In this document: positions 37,801 to 48,894 of the stretch, in pieces
Position numbering within the stretch: position 1 is the first letter of the stretch
Layout of the letters: each line of letters starts with the position of its first letter
Assembly (NCBI GenBank): GCA_016169945.1
Contig: JADLSH010000001.1
Span: 1 to 64,000, forward strand
Origin: Trachythela sp. YZ-2020
Lineage: Eukaryota; Cnidaria; Anthozoa; Malacalcyonacea; Clavulariidae
Direction of reading: 5' to 3'
Length of the DNA stretch: 64,000 bases
Made by a program: the position numbers and the translations under genes
The notes under the pieces: model-generated
The model's database searches: none
What the model saw: the letters and a program-made list of their open reading frames with translations, nothing else
What the model was told of the DNA's origin: nothing

Positions 37801-40674
37801 AAATCTATTCTTCTTCTCGTGCTGCATATAGATGTTGTCATGTTATTTTGCACTTGTTGTATGCTACTGCATCACTGTTTTTCTAATATTTAAGCCCCGG
37901 TCAAACAATGAGAGTTGGCGAGTGAAAGTATGCACGAGAGTTTGTTCAACTCTTATTCCTCGGTCAAACGAGAACGAGAGTTACATGAGAGTTGCGACAG
38001 AAATAATTAAGCGCGCAAAATGGAGCCCTGAGAATAATTTAAAATTTTGGTAAATAAAGTGTATAAATTTCCATCTTAGCTTTTCTCGTTGTAGACACAG
38101 TCATAACGTGTTATTTTGTTAAGCTAATTCATATAGAAACTAGTCTGACTATAGTTGCTTAAAATTATTATGCGATTCTCATGACCAGTCAAACGAGAAA
38201 AACTCTCATCAACTCTCACCAGAATTTGAACCAGCTCAAAGTTGATGAGAGTCGATGAGAGCTGGTGGTCAAACGCGACTGAGAGTTGCAACTCTCATTA
38301 ACTTTCGTCAACTCTCATCCTCATTTGACCGGGGCTTTATGTTAGTCTAACAGGATAGCAGTAATTGACTCGCGCTGTTTTGTACTTTCTGTCATAAATG
38401 GTAACTGTACAAGTAAAAGCTGATGCAACAATATAGAAATAACCTAATATAATGCACTTTCCAAATTTTCGTTAGATGCCTCAGGGGTGGATTTCATCAC
38501 GAATTCCGGAGTGTCTCATGCCTCGCAGCTCGGTTACGGTAAGAAAGGCAACCTGTTTACTGAAGAACTTGCAAAGAACAACATTGTAGCAGCTGATGAT
38601 GGCAAGTCTAAGGAAGCTGAAAGAAAGAGCGATACAACTGAGAAACCTGATGTGGAAGTTGAAGATGCTGATGATGATGATGAAGACGATGATGGTTCAG
38701 GATCAGGAAATATTGAATTTGGATCCGCTGATCTTGCGGATAACGATAAAGATGAGTCGGTAGGTTAAAATATCTACTGAAGGATCAGGGACGCCCAGCA
38801 AAGGGGAAGGGTACATGCACTAACCACGTGCCACCAGCATCCCAGGGCTCAATGGTCCATTTTGGCAAATTGCGTGTCTGGTATTTTTTGTCCAATTGTA
38901 GCTGGGCCCTGAATAATAGAAAAGAAAAAATAATTCTATATTTTTTACAGAAAGTAATACTATTTTGAAATTTTATGTTCTCCTTTCAGAACGAAGAATC
39001 CGAAGACAACTCATTTAAATGGCCACAGTATGGCGACGAAGTCACCCAAGAGATGTTGGATCATTTTATGATTGCTCAGTTAATGGAGCAGAACCTCACT
39101 TTATTCTATGGTGGTCTGACAGGACGGCCCGGTCCAGAGGGATCACAGGGTTCAACAGGAAGAGCCGGTGATGTCGGTCCCGACGGTCCAAATGGACCAC
39201 TTGGGTTCGTGGGTGAAGAAGGCGCGCCGGGTGAACCTGGAGAATTTGGGCCACTGGGTTCAAAAGGAGATCCAGGACCGCCAGGGAATACGGGTAGGTC
39301 GGGTATTCCGGGTCTTCACGGCTTACCAGGAGAACCTGGTGTACCTGGTGGCAGAGGAAAACCTGGAACAACTGGACCCACCGGACCGGGAACGGACCTT
39401 CCAGTAAGTAGATTTCTAAACTGTTAATTATTATAATTTATTATTCTACATTTTAGGATAATAATTTGTCGCGTATATAAATATTCAAAACCTCAAATCT
39501 TTTTGACGTACTTCCCAAAATTAGTACTTTGTTTTAGCTCTATTTTCTAGTTTATACAGCTAGCTACCTTTTTAAGTGCTTCTAGCGGTTGAAAAACATA
39601 AGAGTCGTAAGGAATTGTAAATTAAAACTATTAATGATGGTATAAAATTGATGCCATATTCATATCTTGAAAGTTTACTGAGATTGGTAAGAATATAGTA
39701 CTGAGAAAGTTCATACAATTGAAGATTATTGCACATTAAAAAATGAAAATGTAAAAGAACTCTCTTTTGCTAAATCTAGCATAAACTTAGTTAAGTATTG
39801 TTAAGATTTCCGAGAGATATTCATCGTATGCAAAGTTTGCTTGCGTTGCGTGATGGAAAATTGGCATTCTTTTGAGGCACACGCACAATGATCCAGCGCT
39901 GAATATTAAAAGGCTCCTTAAATGACAATCAAGGCGAATCATTCGATCTATAAAATATACAACACCATTATAAAATACTTATTGCTTTACTCGGTTAATA
40001 GTGGACTTATGTTTTAGTAATACTAAAACATAAGTCCACTATTAACCGAGTAAAGCAATAAGTATTTTATAATTGACAAATTAGCAGATTTCCCAAGGAA
40101 TGTTCATTATTGTGATTTTTAATTAACACCCAGCAAATTGTCGATATAATTTCATGTAAAATTAAATTGAATAAATTCTTGATTTATGTTCTATATTTTT
40201 CAGAGCTGTATGTATCTGTGTGAAGGCGAGAAGGCTTGGCTACAATGCCAGCAGTTTGAGCTGCTACGGGTAAAACGAGTGTACTGGGGTCGAGATAACG
40301 AGAAAATGTGTCCCAAGATTCCACCTGGCCTTAGTGGCGATGGTTGCGATGCTGATGAAGAAAACGCATTCGATAAAATCGAACAACAATGCCGCCACGA
40401 CCAGGCCTGTGAGGTTGTCGCTTCCAACGTCTTCTTTGATGATAACACGTGCAAGAATACATATAAATTCTTGAAGATCTGTTACGATTGTATTCCGGAC
40501 TCGTTGAGCAACCGCGCGGAGCTGTTGAGAACGACCCGGGAACGAAGAAAGAGGGGAAAGCGAGGGGAGTTCGGAAACCAGGGAAAATTCAGGGGCATGT
40601 CTTCGCGACAAATCCAAGAAGAACGAATGATGGATTCAATGTGGGAACACCCATTGAGAGCTATGTTGTTATAA
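31855..40674 (+). CDS. Lectin gene D: giant acidic low-complexity, collagen, SUEL-lectin protein
   Basis: Predicted secreted protein of about 1,968 residues from five exons. Exon 1 (31855-31914) is a signal peptide, [20 protein letters not shown]. Exon 2 (32349-37026, 4,678 nt, ends in phase 1) encodes about 1,560 residues dominated by Asp, Ser, Lys, Glu and Asn, with a dibasic HKRDD near its start and ten 24-residue repeats. Exon 3 (38476-38759) continues it and has the acidic DDDGSGSGN, a possible glycosaminoglycan site. Exon 4 (38990-39403, 414 nt) has the leader [11 protein letters not shown] and EQNLTL, 31 Gly-X-Y triplets and TDLP. Exon 5 (40204-40674) is a SUEL lectin ([45 protein letters not shown]) with a basic tail. 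Phases agree at every junction. Paralogues A-C lack the acidic part. Possible roles include mineral or cation binding, proteoglycan core, or mesh-forming matrix; none is proven. Confidence 0.87.
31984..32209. mobile_element. Foldback MITE in gene D intron 1
   Basis: Ends cccaattgcaaatgtggata and cgaaagttgtgaattgg form imperfect inverted repeats. The inner parts (ctaagcattagaat / attctaatgcttag and tagttctagtttg / caaactagaaca) pair well. A related copy lies at 41087-41322. Confidence 0.75.
33762..34481 (+). repeat. Coding tandem repeat: ten 72-bp units
   Basis: Ten in-frame units of 24 codons start at 33762 and every 72 bp to 34410. The consensus is [20 protein letters not shown] then KYKN. 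Units 1, 4 and 7 carry EEDK where others have EKYK or EKDK. Units 2, 5 and 8 carry KKLEN where others have KKVEN or KKVEH. The array therefore has a three-unit (216-bp) higher-order period, the sign of recent unequal exchange in three-unit blocks. It lies inside exon 2 of gene D and keeps frame throughout. Confidence 0.92.
35343..35385 (+). repeat. (GAT)n coding microsatellite, poly-Asp
   Basis: A run of GAT codons in exon 2 of gene D encodes about nine consecutive Asp residues. Similar shorter runs occur at 32750-32830 and 33645-33670. Such runs are prone to length variation. Confidence 0.85.
37395..37640. mobile_element. Hairpin-rich element in gene D intron 2
   Basis: Multiple copies of caacttgttgacaagttg-like palindromes (near 37490, 37540 and 37600) lie between ttgtaaccctgcagcagac and its rough complement gctacaagtctgttgcgaac. 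This looks like a short non-autonomous element. Confidence 0.5.
37891..38339. mobile_element. MITE with AAGCCCCGGTCAAA termini in gene D intron 2
   Basis: The left end taagccccggtcaaacaatg pairs with the right end catttgaccggggctttat. Subterminal arrays of gagagttg and caactctc mirror each other. A second, more diverged copy is at 43345-43655. The frame at 37832-38053 is inside the element and is not a gene. Confidence 0.85.
39967..40073. repeat. Perfect 107-bp palindrome in gene D intron 4
   Basis: Arms of 53 bp, 39967-40019 and 40021-40073, are exact reverse complements with one base between them. No mismatch is visible. The sequence is AT-rich and not a recognised element. Confidence 0.95.
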
Positions 40675-40989
40675 GTCTCTATTGGACTGGTTAAATCATG
40701 ATGTACATATACAACAAAAATTCTGTAAAAACAACTTTTTGCCTTTTTGAAAGCAAGGTTGTCAGTGTATGTCCTAACGCGGTATAGCTTTTTAAAATCA
40801 TGATGTAAATATACCAAAAGAAATTGATAGTCTAGAAGAAACCAACTTTCGCTCTTTTGACTTAGAGCAGACGGGCGCCGCATATATGCATAATGCATTA
40901 ATGTTTATACCCATAACACTTTCAAACTTTACCAGGAACATTTATAACGTTTAGGAACGAACAATTTCTGATGCTTTTATGATCAATCG

Positions 40990-40995
40990 CATTAA
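40990..40995 (+). terminator. Possible poly(A) signal ATTAAA of gene D
   Basis: The first plausible variant hexamer I see past the gene D stop codon, about 320 nt downstream (gcattaaacg). Weak evidence. Confidence 0.3.
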
Positions 40996-41086
40996 ACGAT
41001 GATAAGAAACAGTTAGAAGAATTTATATTACCTACTTTTGACTGAATAGATACTATTAGCTAAAGTACGCTAGCTTGTTTTTTTTT

Positions 41087-41322
41087 CCCAATTCACAACA
41101 TTTAATAACTTACATGCCTTATTACTACTATTAATATTGTTATCATTTAGAATTACGAAAGCGAAAAATAGAACAACGATGACTAATTCTAAGCATTAGA
41201 ATTAAAAGCATGCGATTGAATAACCCGTTTATATATATAACTCAAGTCTTTGTTCTATTCGATGCTTTCGTTTAAATGAACAATAGTATAGGTATGTGAA
41301 TTTTTCAAAGTTGTGAATTGGG
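41087..41322. mobile_element. Foldback MITE, second copy of the 31984-32209 family
   Basis: The ends cccaattcacaac and gttgtgaattggg are perfect complements of each other. The interior shares ctaagcattagaat with the gene D intron 1 copy. Confidence 0.75.
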
Positions 41323-43344
41323 TAGCAAAGATGTAGACAAGCGTTAAGCGATTTTGTCTATTCTTTCTGTCATTATTCAGCGCCGTGTACCGAGTGAATT
41401 ATGTACTTCACTTGCGCTAAACGTACTATATATCAACACAACCAGGAATTGTGACTAGCGTCGCCAAAGCGTCGCCTTAAAATTAATTTCGTTTCATTGA
41501 GCATGCGTAGAGTGTATACTAATAGGTAAGTTCTGAATATTAATTAGGCTAGCTACTGAAAGGTATATTCGGAAACGTTTATGATACAGTATGTAGTGTT
41601 AAAACTTCGCAGTAATTCAAAAGGAGTTATAATTTATTCAAAAATTCCCTGTTTCTTTGTAAATGGTTGATTCGTTTTCTTGACGTCATTCTGGGCTTGC
41701 TCGTTCATATGGGAAGTTTTTATCTCCCTTACCCGTGGTGTCGGCTAACACAGCCGGAATCTCGGCAACCGGGACAGCCGTTTCCACATATGCATGACGC
41801 GATGTAAAATGTTATAGTAAAATAGCTAGCTAAGAGGTGAGATCATAGGTAAATTGACGTCTCGCTAAGCGGGTTCATACGATCAGGCCCTTAGAACTGA
41901 AACAAACAGCCTTCCAAACATTGCATTAAAATTCATGAATAATGTCTTACAACATTTTATATTGCTTTTACTTATTACTAATATATATGAAAAAAAAATA
42001 ATAAGATTAAAAGATAAAAACAATCATTAAGATGAAAGATATCCACTGTTTAAAGCACGATTTCTGTATAGAAATATTTTTACGTTACGTTATATGAAAT
42101 GTTTTGTCGAAGTCGGCTTATCGCGACGATATACATAGCTGCAATTTAAAAAATGAGACGAGTTTGTAATCTTATATTTTCTGCTTTATAAATGATCTTA
42201 ATCTATATATAGATTATATAGAATATATATGCAAAACTAGTATAGTAAAACAATTAACGTTGTTAATTAATGCTTGATGTACTATACCGTTTTTTAACAT
42301 TACGCGGATAGATTTTTTATAGCGCAAACAAATTACTATCTTTGTCAGTGGGAGATTTCTCTGCAGCTGCAAACCTGAGGCCGAGCGTAATTCAAAAGTA
42401 AGATCGATGAACTGAACTCTTTCTTGCATGAAAACTGGACTCTGTTTGTTTTTAATAATGAACATAAGCAATGCTTAATCTAGTACGGGACGCGATGACA
42501 AACATGCAGTTGCTAACTTCACATGCAGTTAAAATTGCATGGGCAATAATTATAGTCATGCGTATAGACTCGTGAAAAACAAAATAATTGTCTTCGAGAT
42601 GTTAATGAATGTTTTCTGCTCATGTTTTGCCTCCTTAAGTTTTCCGTATTAAAAATCGGGGAAAATATATATAAGGGAAATATAATAAGTCGTTTCCAAT
42701 CGATGGCATTATATAGCTACTGAAAGACATGACTTTCGCTTTATTGACCTGATTTAAGTCGGTAAGAGTGCATGTAAACTATCCAGCCGAACAATACCTA
42801 GCATAACGGCATTTTAAACTGACAATGATTTTTGGGAACAAAGCATGCCAGAAATGTTCGTTGTCTAATGCCGAACTATATACGCACCCATGTTCGTGTC
42901 AGACTGACAAACAGCACGTTTTCCTTGACAAGTTCCTTGGCGAGTTTATTGGTTAATTCGTGTGCCACGGCCGATCAATTTTTCAAAAGCTGCTATGACT
43001 AGCTTTTAAACAAGATTCCTTTTCAAAGAAAACTTGTCCATTTTTTGTCATGCACACGAGCAAATAAAACTTGTCAAGGAAAACTTGCTCGTCCATATAT
43101 AGACCATATATATACTACGGAGCTTAAACGAAGAGACTGACCATCTGACTGTTAAGGTGCATCATTCGTCTGACGCAACATTAATATTCATCTTAGTGTA
43201 AACACAAGACGAACTATCCAGACGAACTGGCTAGAATAGCGCGATCTATAGTGGCAACTGGCAATGGTTCTGGGAACAAATCATAACTGCATTTTCCTGA
43301 TAGTTCGTATGACGCCGAATTACGCACGCATGTTTATCGAAAGC
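41323..43344. other. No gene seen
   Basis: AT-rich intergenic sequence. The part near 42260-42340 resembles 50280-50340 (cttgaagtact, gcgcaaacaaatt), suggesting a third, weak copy of the repeat described at 48895-50870. No splice-bounded coding segment is visible. Confidence 0.35.
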
Positions 43345-43655
43345 CATGTTGGTCAAACGAGGATGAGAGAGAGATGAGAGTTTGATGAGTTAGCAGCGAA
43401 GAGTAGCAAGCGAGAGAGCAGTTCATTTCATCACATTCATATCATCATGCCGGAACAACGAAAACGAGAGAGATGAGAGTTGACTGGATATAACCGCGCG
43501 TTCCAGTCAAACGTGCAAAAACGCTCATCAACTCTCAACAAAACCGAACCAGCTCAAAGTTGATGCATGCATGAGAGTTGATGAGAGTTGCTGGTCAAAC
43601 GCGAGCGAGAATTACAACTCCCATCAACTCTAATCCTCGTTGACCGGAGCTTATA
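43345..43655. mobile_element. Diverged MITE, CCGGTCAAA family
   Basis: It starts ggtcaaacgaggatgagaga and ends ctcgttgaccggagctt, with mirrored gagagttgatg and catcaactctc blocks inside. It is related to 37891-38339. Confidence 0.75.
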
Positions 43656-44031
43656 AGTGTATACGAGCTACTTAGATTGACTTGACCGATGTTCATGCAT
43701 CTATACTCTTTTCACTAATATAATCGGGTGATAACGTTTACTTAATATATAACTATATCGTCGGTTACAATTTTCGCATGTGTTTATAATTGCATAAGGT
43801 AAATATTAAACAAGATATTGTATAAAAACTATATTATTGTAACCTCATGACTATATATACGTTCCGGCTGTGCAGTTCAGAGTTCAGAGTCCAAAATCGA
43901 TTCCTGCATTTTTTGACAACTTTATTACGGCAATATCAATGGGCATGGGCTGCATGTATTGGTCTTTAATTAAGAAAGAAAAAGATGTGCAACACCTTTG
44001 AATAACTTAGCCCTAAAAATCAAATAAAACG

Positions 44032-45000
44032 ATGATTCGCTTGTTTATTTTTCATTTTGGACAAGATTTTGTTAAGTACACACACGCTTTTTCGTTCATA
44101 AAAATTAGAATGAATACAACAACAAGTTGTATAAATCCACATTCTGATAACGAAGCTTATGCTATTTGCTGTCAACTTTCGCTTTTTGCTGGGATTTTAT
44201 GTAACTCGATATTGCTCTATGGACTGGTAAAAGATCCTCTAAGATGTTTCAGAAATTGTTCATCGTATCTCATAATGAATAATACGTTCTCGGACCTTTT
44301 GTTATGTTTGTACAAATTCGCGAAGTACTATTGGCGTTCGTGTACTGATGGGCTAATTGTATCTCGTTTGTTTGCGGCTCCTATTTATATTTCCTTTCTC
44401 AGTATTTTCCTTCTGGCACTGGATCGCTGTCTTATTGTTTGTTATCCTTTTAAATACCGAGTGTTTATGAATGGAAAGAAGGCAATGCCAATGGCGGTTA
44501 TAATTTTTCAATGGCTGTTCACATTCTTGAATATAGCTTTGAAAAACGATCTCGAAAAAGCTGTCACCGGTTTTCGACTTATAAGTGGAATTTTGATGAT
44601 ATTTTGTTCGTGTTTGTTGTATATTAAAACGATCCATCATTTGAAAAAGGAGGCGAAATATTTGGAGTCTCAAAGTGGAAACACGTCAACATCTAAGGAA
44701 ACATCAACGCGAGGACGAAAGCGAACCCATTTCAGACAAAAGCATTTTCTTCATACAATAATGTACATCGCTTGTCTTTTTGCCTTGACACTGTCACCGC
44801 TCTTGATATTTGATTTGGTCAACACGAATCATGGCTACGACAACACTATCAAGAAACATTTACACATGTGTTTCTATTTTTTGTTTTATTCTAACTTCGT
44901 CATAAATTCGTTTGTTTACTACTGTCGTCTGACAAACTATAGAAAAACGTTTAAATTTTTGTTTTGTTGTCAACGTCCATCTGCAAGTAATGTCAATTAA
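44032..45000 (+). CDS. Class A (rhodopsin-like) G protein-coupled receptor
   Basis: Single-exon seven-helix receptor of 322 residues, or 296 if translation starts at Met27 (44110). Met27 is favoured because it gives the short N-terminus MNTTTSC with a sequon. Helix landmarks: N58 in helix 1 (LCNSILLYGL), D88 in helix 2 (FSDLLLCLY), C104 before helix 3, and DRC at 131-133 in place of DRY. Helix 5 is near 181-202, helix 6 near 240-262 with P256 but no CWxP, and helix 7 has NSFVY at 292-296 for NPxxY. The C-terminus has a Cys pair that could be palmitoylated. The second extracellular loop (about 171-180) is very short and lacks Cys, so the usual disulfide to C104 is absent. The ligand is unknown. 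Lineage-specific receptors of this kind are numerous in cnidarians. Confidence 0.85.
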   Translation: MIRLFIFHFGQDFVKYTHAFSFIKIRMNTTTSCINPHSDNEAYAICCQLSLFAGILCNSILLYGLVKDPLRCFRNCSSYLIMNNTFSDLLLCLYKFAKYYWRSCTDGLIVSRLFAAPIYISFLSIFLLALDRCLIVCYPFKYRVFMNGKKAMPMAVIIFQWLFTFLNIALKNDLEKAVTGFRLISGILMIFCSCLLYIKTIHHLKKEAKYLESQSGNTSTSKETSTRGRKRTHFRQKHFLHTIMYIACLFALTLSPLLIFDLVNTNHGYDNTIKKHLHMCFYFLFYSNFVINSFVYYCRLTNYRKTFKFLFCCQRPSASNVN

Positions 45001-45254
45001 AAGAAACAGTAGTGGTTTAGTTCTAAAACTTTTGGTTTGTTTACTATAGTGTTGTAATGTAGAGAAAATCCGCTATCGATACCCTATAACAACCTTCGAT
45101 AATTAACATGCTCATAGACAATCGATTGTCTATGACCTGAATAACAAAAGCACAGATTAGAACATTGGTTAAGTTTTTCAGTCTTTCCTTGATATGATCC
45201 CCCGCGTGCATTTACCAATTACCTGCATGCCTTACATTTCCCGGGTGTGTATCC
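45001..45254. repeat. GPCR 3' flank, duplicated at 51110-51480
   Basis: Sequence past the stop codon, including agaaacagtagtggtttagt and aaaatccgctatcgatacc, recurs downstream of the truncated copy. The parallel continues after the LINE insertion, at 45910-46120 versus 51500-51810. Confidence 0.75.
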
Positions 45255-45790
45255 CGCGAGTTTTTATTTTATTTATTTATTAGATTCGCCAATATTACAA
45301 TACATAACACAATAACAGCATACAGTATGACAAAACAAGACATACGACTATAGGCAGGGTGATCGCAACAGCGTGAGCCAATTACTGCGGACCCGAAATT
45401 AAGACATACAAACATAAAATAGTATCAACATAACTAATAGCAGCACTTAAGAGGCTGAGCCAGAGTTCGAGCGGTATTACACTTGGTGCATATAGTTTTA
45501 AATGTTCGTGGATTGTCAGGATCGTAGGAGATTTCTAGAGCGCGGAAATAGTAACTTAGAATGGTAGATTTAAACGAGTTCAAATTGGTCATGTTAAGGT
45601 TCAGTTCGTCAGCTAGGCTGTTCCACACCCTGGTTGTTCGAAGTAGGAATGAGCGTTGGTGCGTTGTTGTTCTGCTCCTTGGAATGACAAACTTAGCTAT
45701 ATCAATGTTTTGAGATGATCTGGTTGGTCTGGCGCTGCGGATTTTGGGTACTACCGAAGGATCTATTATTACCAGATTGTTGACTATTTT
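45255..45790 (-). mobile_element. LINE fragment, C-terminal end of ORF2
   Basis: The minus-strand translation gives IDIAKFVIPRSRTTTHQ, RSFLLRTTRVWNSLADELNL and SFKSTILSYYFRALE, which is typical of the end of a non-LTR retrotransposon ORF2. An AT-rich tail with tttatttatttatt lies at the 45270 end. The copy is 5'-truncated. It is missing from the paralogous segment near 51490, so it inserted after that duplication. Confidence 0.8.
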
Positions 45791-46120
45791 AAAGTAAAAA
45801 ACAAATCCAAAAACTCATGCCAGTAGCATAAAGGCAGTAATGATAAAGACTGTAATCGAGAGGTATAACTGTCTGGACTGGAAAAGGGTAGATTTAGAAT
45901 AAATTTGGTGGCACTGAAACACCTCGGCCGAGGAAAGAGTACCGATATTTTGGCTTTAAACTGATTTAACTTGAAAAAACTTCAATGATCCTTTTTGTTT
46001 GTTGAACGTTTTTTAGTTTGGTGAAACCATATTTTCTTTTCAGGGAAATTTGAAGAAGCTCACATATTATATTCTTTGCACATGCGGCGTACAAGAACAA
46101 TATTATCCCACCACCATCCA

Positions 46121-47068
46121 TACCTGTACATCCGAGTTAAAATACTGTACATCCTCCGAGACAGGCGTTAAGTCTTCGCGTTAAGCCTATAGCAATAATA
46201 TGACCACAGAGACCAGATTGCGGGCCTTTTCGATCAAAACGTTGCTCAAACTTCCCTTTCATCACACACAGAAGGAGAAAACAAATATATTGGTTTGCAT
46301 AAGTTCAGCATCCGCTCAAAAAGGTGAGATTTTCAAAACGTCTGTAGGGAATTATACTATACGAAATCACGTGACCGAAGTTTCCAAACTCTGTCGCTGT
46401 ACAATAGCTATGTTTTACGCAATGGTTTTCATACAGTCCAAACATAATCGCCGACAATGCTGACTTTTTGAGCTGGAAAAAATGAACCGAACGGAGCTTT
46501 AGCCCCCAAAAATGCCCGCCCCCCTCACATTTTGTGGTATTACTTAATTCGTTACCGTCTAGGCAAAGATTCAATTTTTTGCACTGGGTTGAATAACAAA
46601 CATATCATGTTAATAAAGTGGTATTTGACTGATCAAAATATCTAATCATTTTCCTTCTAGAATCACTTAAGGTGGCGACACCAATATTGCGACTTGTCCA
46701 AATTATGGAAACTAGTTTAGGTTAAACATATTTCCGAACATTAAGAAAGGATTTAGCAAATGGCTACATATCTACTCTAAAACTTATGATTTAATGTTGT
46801 ATGTATATGTAGCATATTCTTTGGCAAAGTTAGATAAATAAACAAATAACAAAATTAACAAATCTCGAGAATTTCAAATTTAAATGACTGGAACAACAGC
46901 TTCAGAAGCACTAGAAACTGAGATATGTGCAGAGTTTCCTTCTGTCAAAAAAACGATATTTTACAAGTTTAAAGAATTTGGAAGGAATGTATCTTTTTAA
47001 ACCTTTTCCCTATGTTACAATGATATTGCACTGCTCTCAGCCAAGATTGTAAAATATTTCTATGTGTA
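46121..47068. other. No gene seen
   Basis: Short frames such as 46200-46463 have no recognisable domain. No splice-bounded coding segment or clear repeat is visible. Confidence 0.4.
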
Positions 47069-47070
47069 TA

Positions 47071-47255
47071 CAGGGTGTCTCAAAAACCCGCTATACCCTT
47101 AGAAATTCGAGGCTTTAGAAAAAGCCTCGACTTTGTACACTTCATGGGAATTCAAAATTACTTATTTGCTTCTAATTGCATGGAAACATGCCAGACAAAT
47201 CCAAATTTCTAAAGCCTCTAATTTCTAAGGGTAGCGGTTTTTTTGAGACGCCCTG
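47071..47255. mobile_element. Tc1/mariner-type MITE with TA target duplication
   Basis: TIRs cagggtgtctcaaaaa and tttttttgagacgccctg, flanked by TA at 47069-47070 and 47256-47257. The pair taaatttctaaagcctc-like also mirrors inward. About 185 bp, no coding capacity. Confidence 0.9.
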
Positions 47256-47271
47256 TATGTATATATATATA

Positions 47272-48355
47272 TATAGTCAAATCTGCAGACATGCATGTTT
47301 CGCCGTTCAACGGCTCGTCAGTGCAGCTTGTAACGCAGTCTAGATGCGAGTGACTTCGTATTTATACACCATACTCTTGCCCTCACCAAGCGCATGTGGT
47401 ACAATACTCAGACACATGCGCATCCAGACATGCGTGAAGTGTCTTGGGGCCAGAGTGCTCAAACGACCACAAGGGAAGTGAGCTTTTTGCATTATAGCTT
47501 ATAGCCACCAATTAACCTCACAGAGTGCTCAACAACACAAAGTGAAGGAGCATATAGTCCTTCATATGTATGTATTATATTGAATTTGTACTTGCATTTC
47601 CAACGTTAATTGCATCCCTGATTCGTTTCGGCCGAGTAAATCTGTTAAACACGATATTTTAAGTAGGAGTTAAAAACCGTCATGCGAGGCTTTTTTATGC
47701 TGTATTTGTACAAAAGCTGAGATTCGAGATAATTAACTGATTTAAACTGAATTGTTACATGATTGACAAGGATTTCTCAAAAGACTAATGAAAGACAATG
47801 TTCTCAGTTGGAATGACATAACTTTTTGCACTCTTATTGTTTTACGCATCATTGCTAATGCATGATGAGATTAAAAACAATAGTCAAGTGTAGCCTGCGC
47901 TGGTCAGACAATAGAACAAGAAATTGCGCACCATTTTAAAGAGCATGTGATTTCAAGAGAATACACGACTTGTTATTCAAATGATTTCGTATTTCTTCAA
48001 GCAAGGCTGTCAAGTTATTTGTTTCTAGACTTTCTCTAAGAAAATTCTTTTCGTTAAACGGCTAACTTTCAGTCGTGTTGTCTTATGGAAGAAGTTTCCG
48101 CAGGCCTGAAGGAGATCGTGTAATGATAACGAAATTAGAGATCGCCGGAATGGCATTGCAGAGTAAGAAGAATTCAACAAACAACACTTGGCCAGAACAC
48201 ATATTAAAGCCACGAAAATGTTGCTTTGCATGTATGCAGTCGTGATTCAAGAACATTCGATTGTTCGTTGCAGTCTCGCAGTTTGTGATACAGGGCAGAA
48301 TAAAGAGACAAGAAAAGTGCGTAAAGTAAGCCGTAAATTTTACAGTTCATGCTGT
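47272..48355. other. No gene seen; transposon-like debris at the left
   Basis: The part with gtttcgccgttcaacggctc near 47300 resembles a transposon fragment. The rest is AT-rich unique sequence without supported exons. Confidence 0.35.
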
Positions 48356-48359
48356 ACTA

Positions 48360-48510
48360 CAGGGTGAGTCAGAAAAAAGTGATGCCTTTGAAATTAAATA
48401 CAATAGGGTACAATAGATTCTTTGAAAGAAAATGCAAATATGAAGTTCAATTTCAAAAGGTTCACTATTGTATTAAATTTCAAAGGCATCACTTTTTCTG
48501 ACTCACCCTG
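48360..48510. mobile_element. Tc1/mariner-type MITE, 151 bp, TA target duplication
   Basis: TIRs cagggtgagtcagaaaaa and tttttctgactcaccctg, flanked by TA. The inner pair tgcctttgaaattaaatac / tattaaatttcaaaggca is nearly perfect, giving an almost complete hairpin. Confidence 0.92.
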
Positions 48511-48894
48511 TACAACTACAGTAATTATGCTTAAACTAATGTGTTCATTATAAAGTGGTATAGATCCCCCTTGTTTTGTTTACGGTTTTCTGGCAGGCTA
48601 ATGTTTAAAAAGGTTCCAAGAGCTAGAGCTTCGTTATATATTGTTGTAGCTATACATTGTTGAATCACAGTGCCAATGGAAAACAGTATAATCTGAATTT
48701 GGGCTGCCAGAAAAATGTACTCAAAGCATTGGGTCTATTCGTTATGATATCATCTCCCTTGTCTTATTGATCCGGAGATAAGTAAGTAAGTAAGAGACTT
48801 TATTTAAAGAGGATAACACTAGACAGTACGAATACTGATAACTCCATGGTCCTCATGGAGATCGATGTCTGTTGTATCCGGAGGGCTTTCTGTA

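Noticed and set aside
40200..40898. Open frames of 84-138 codons on the minus strand and 68 codons on the plus strand
   Set aside because: They overlap the gene D lectin exon in other frames and have no domain.
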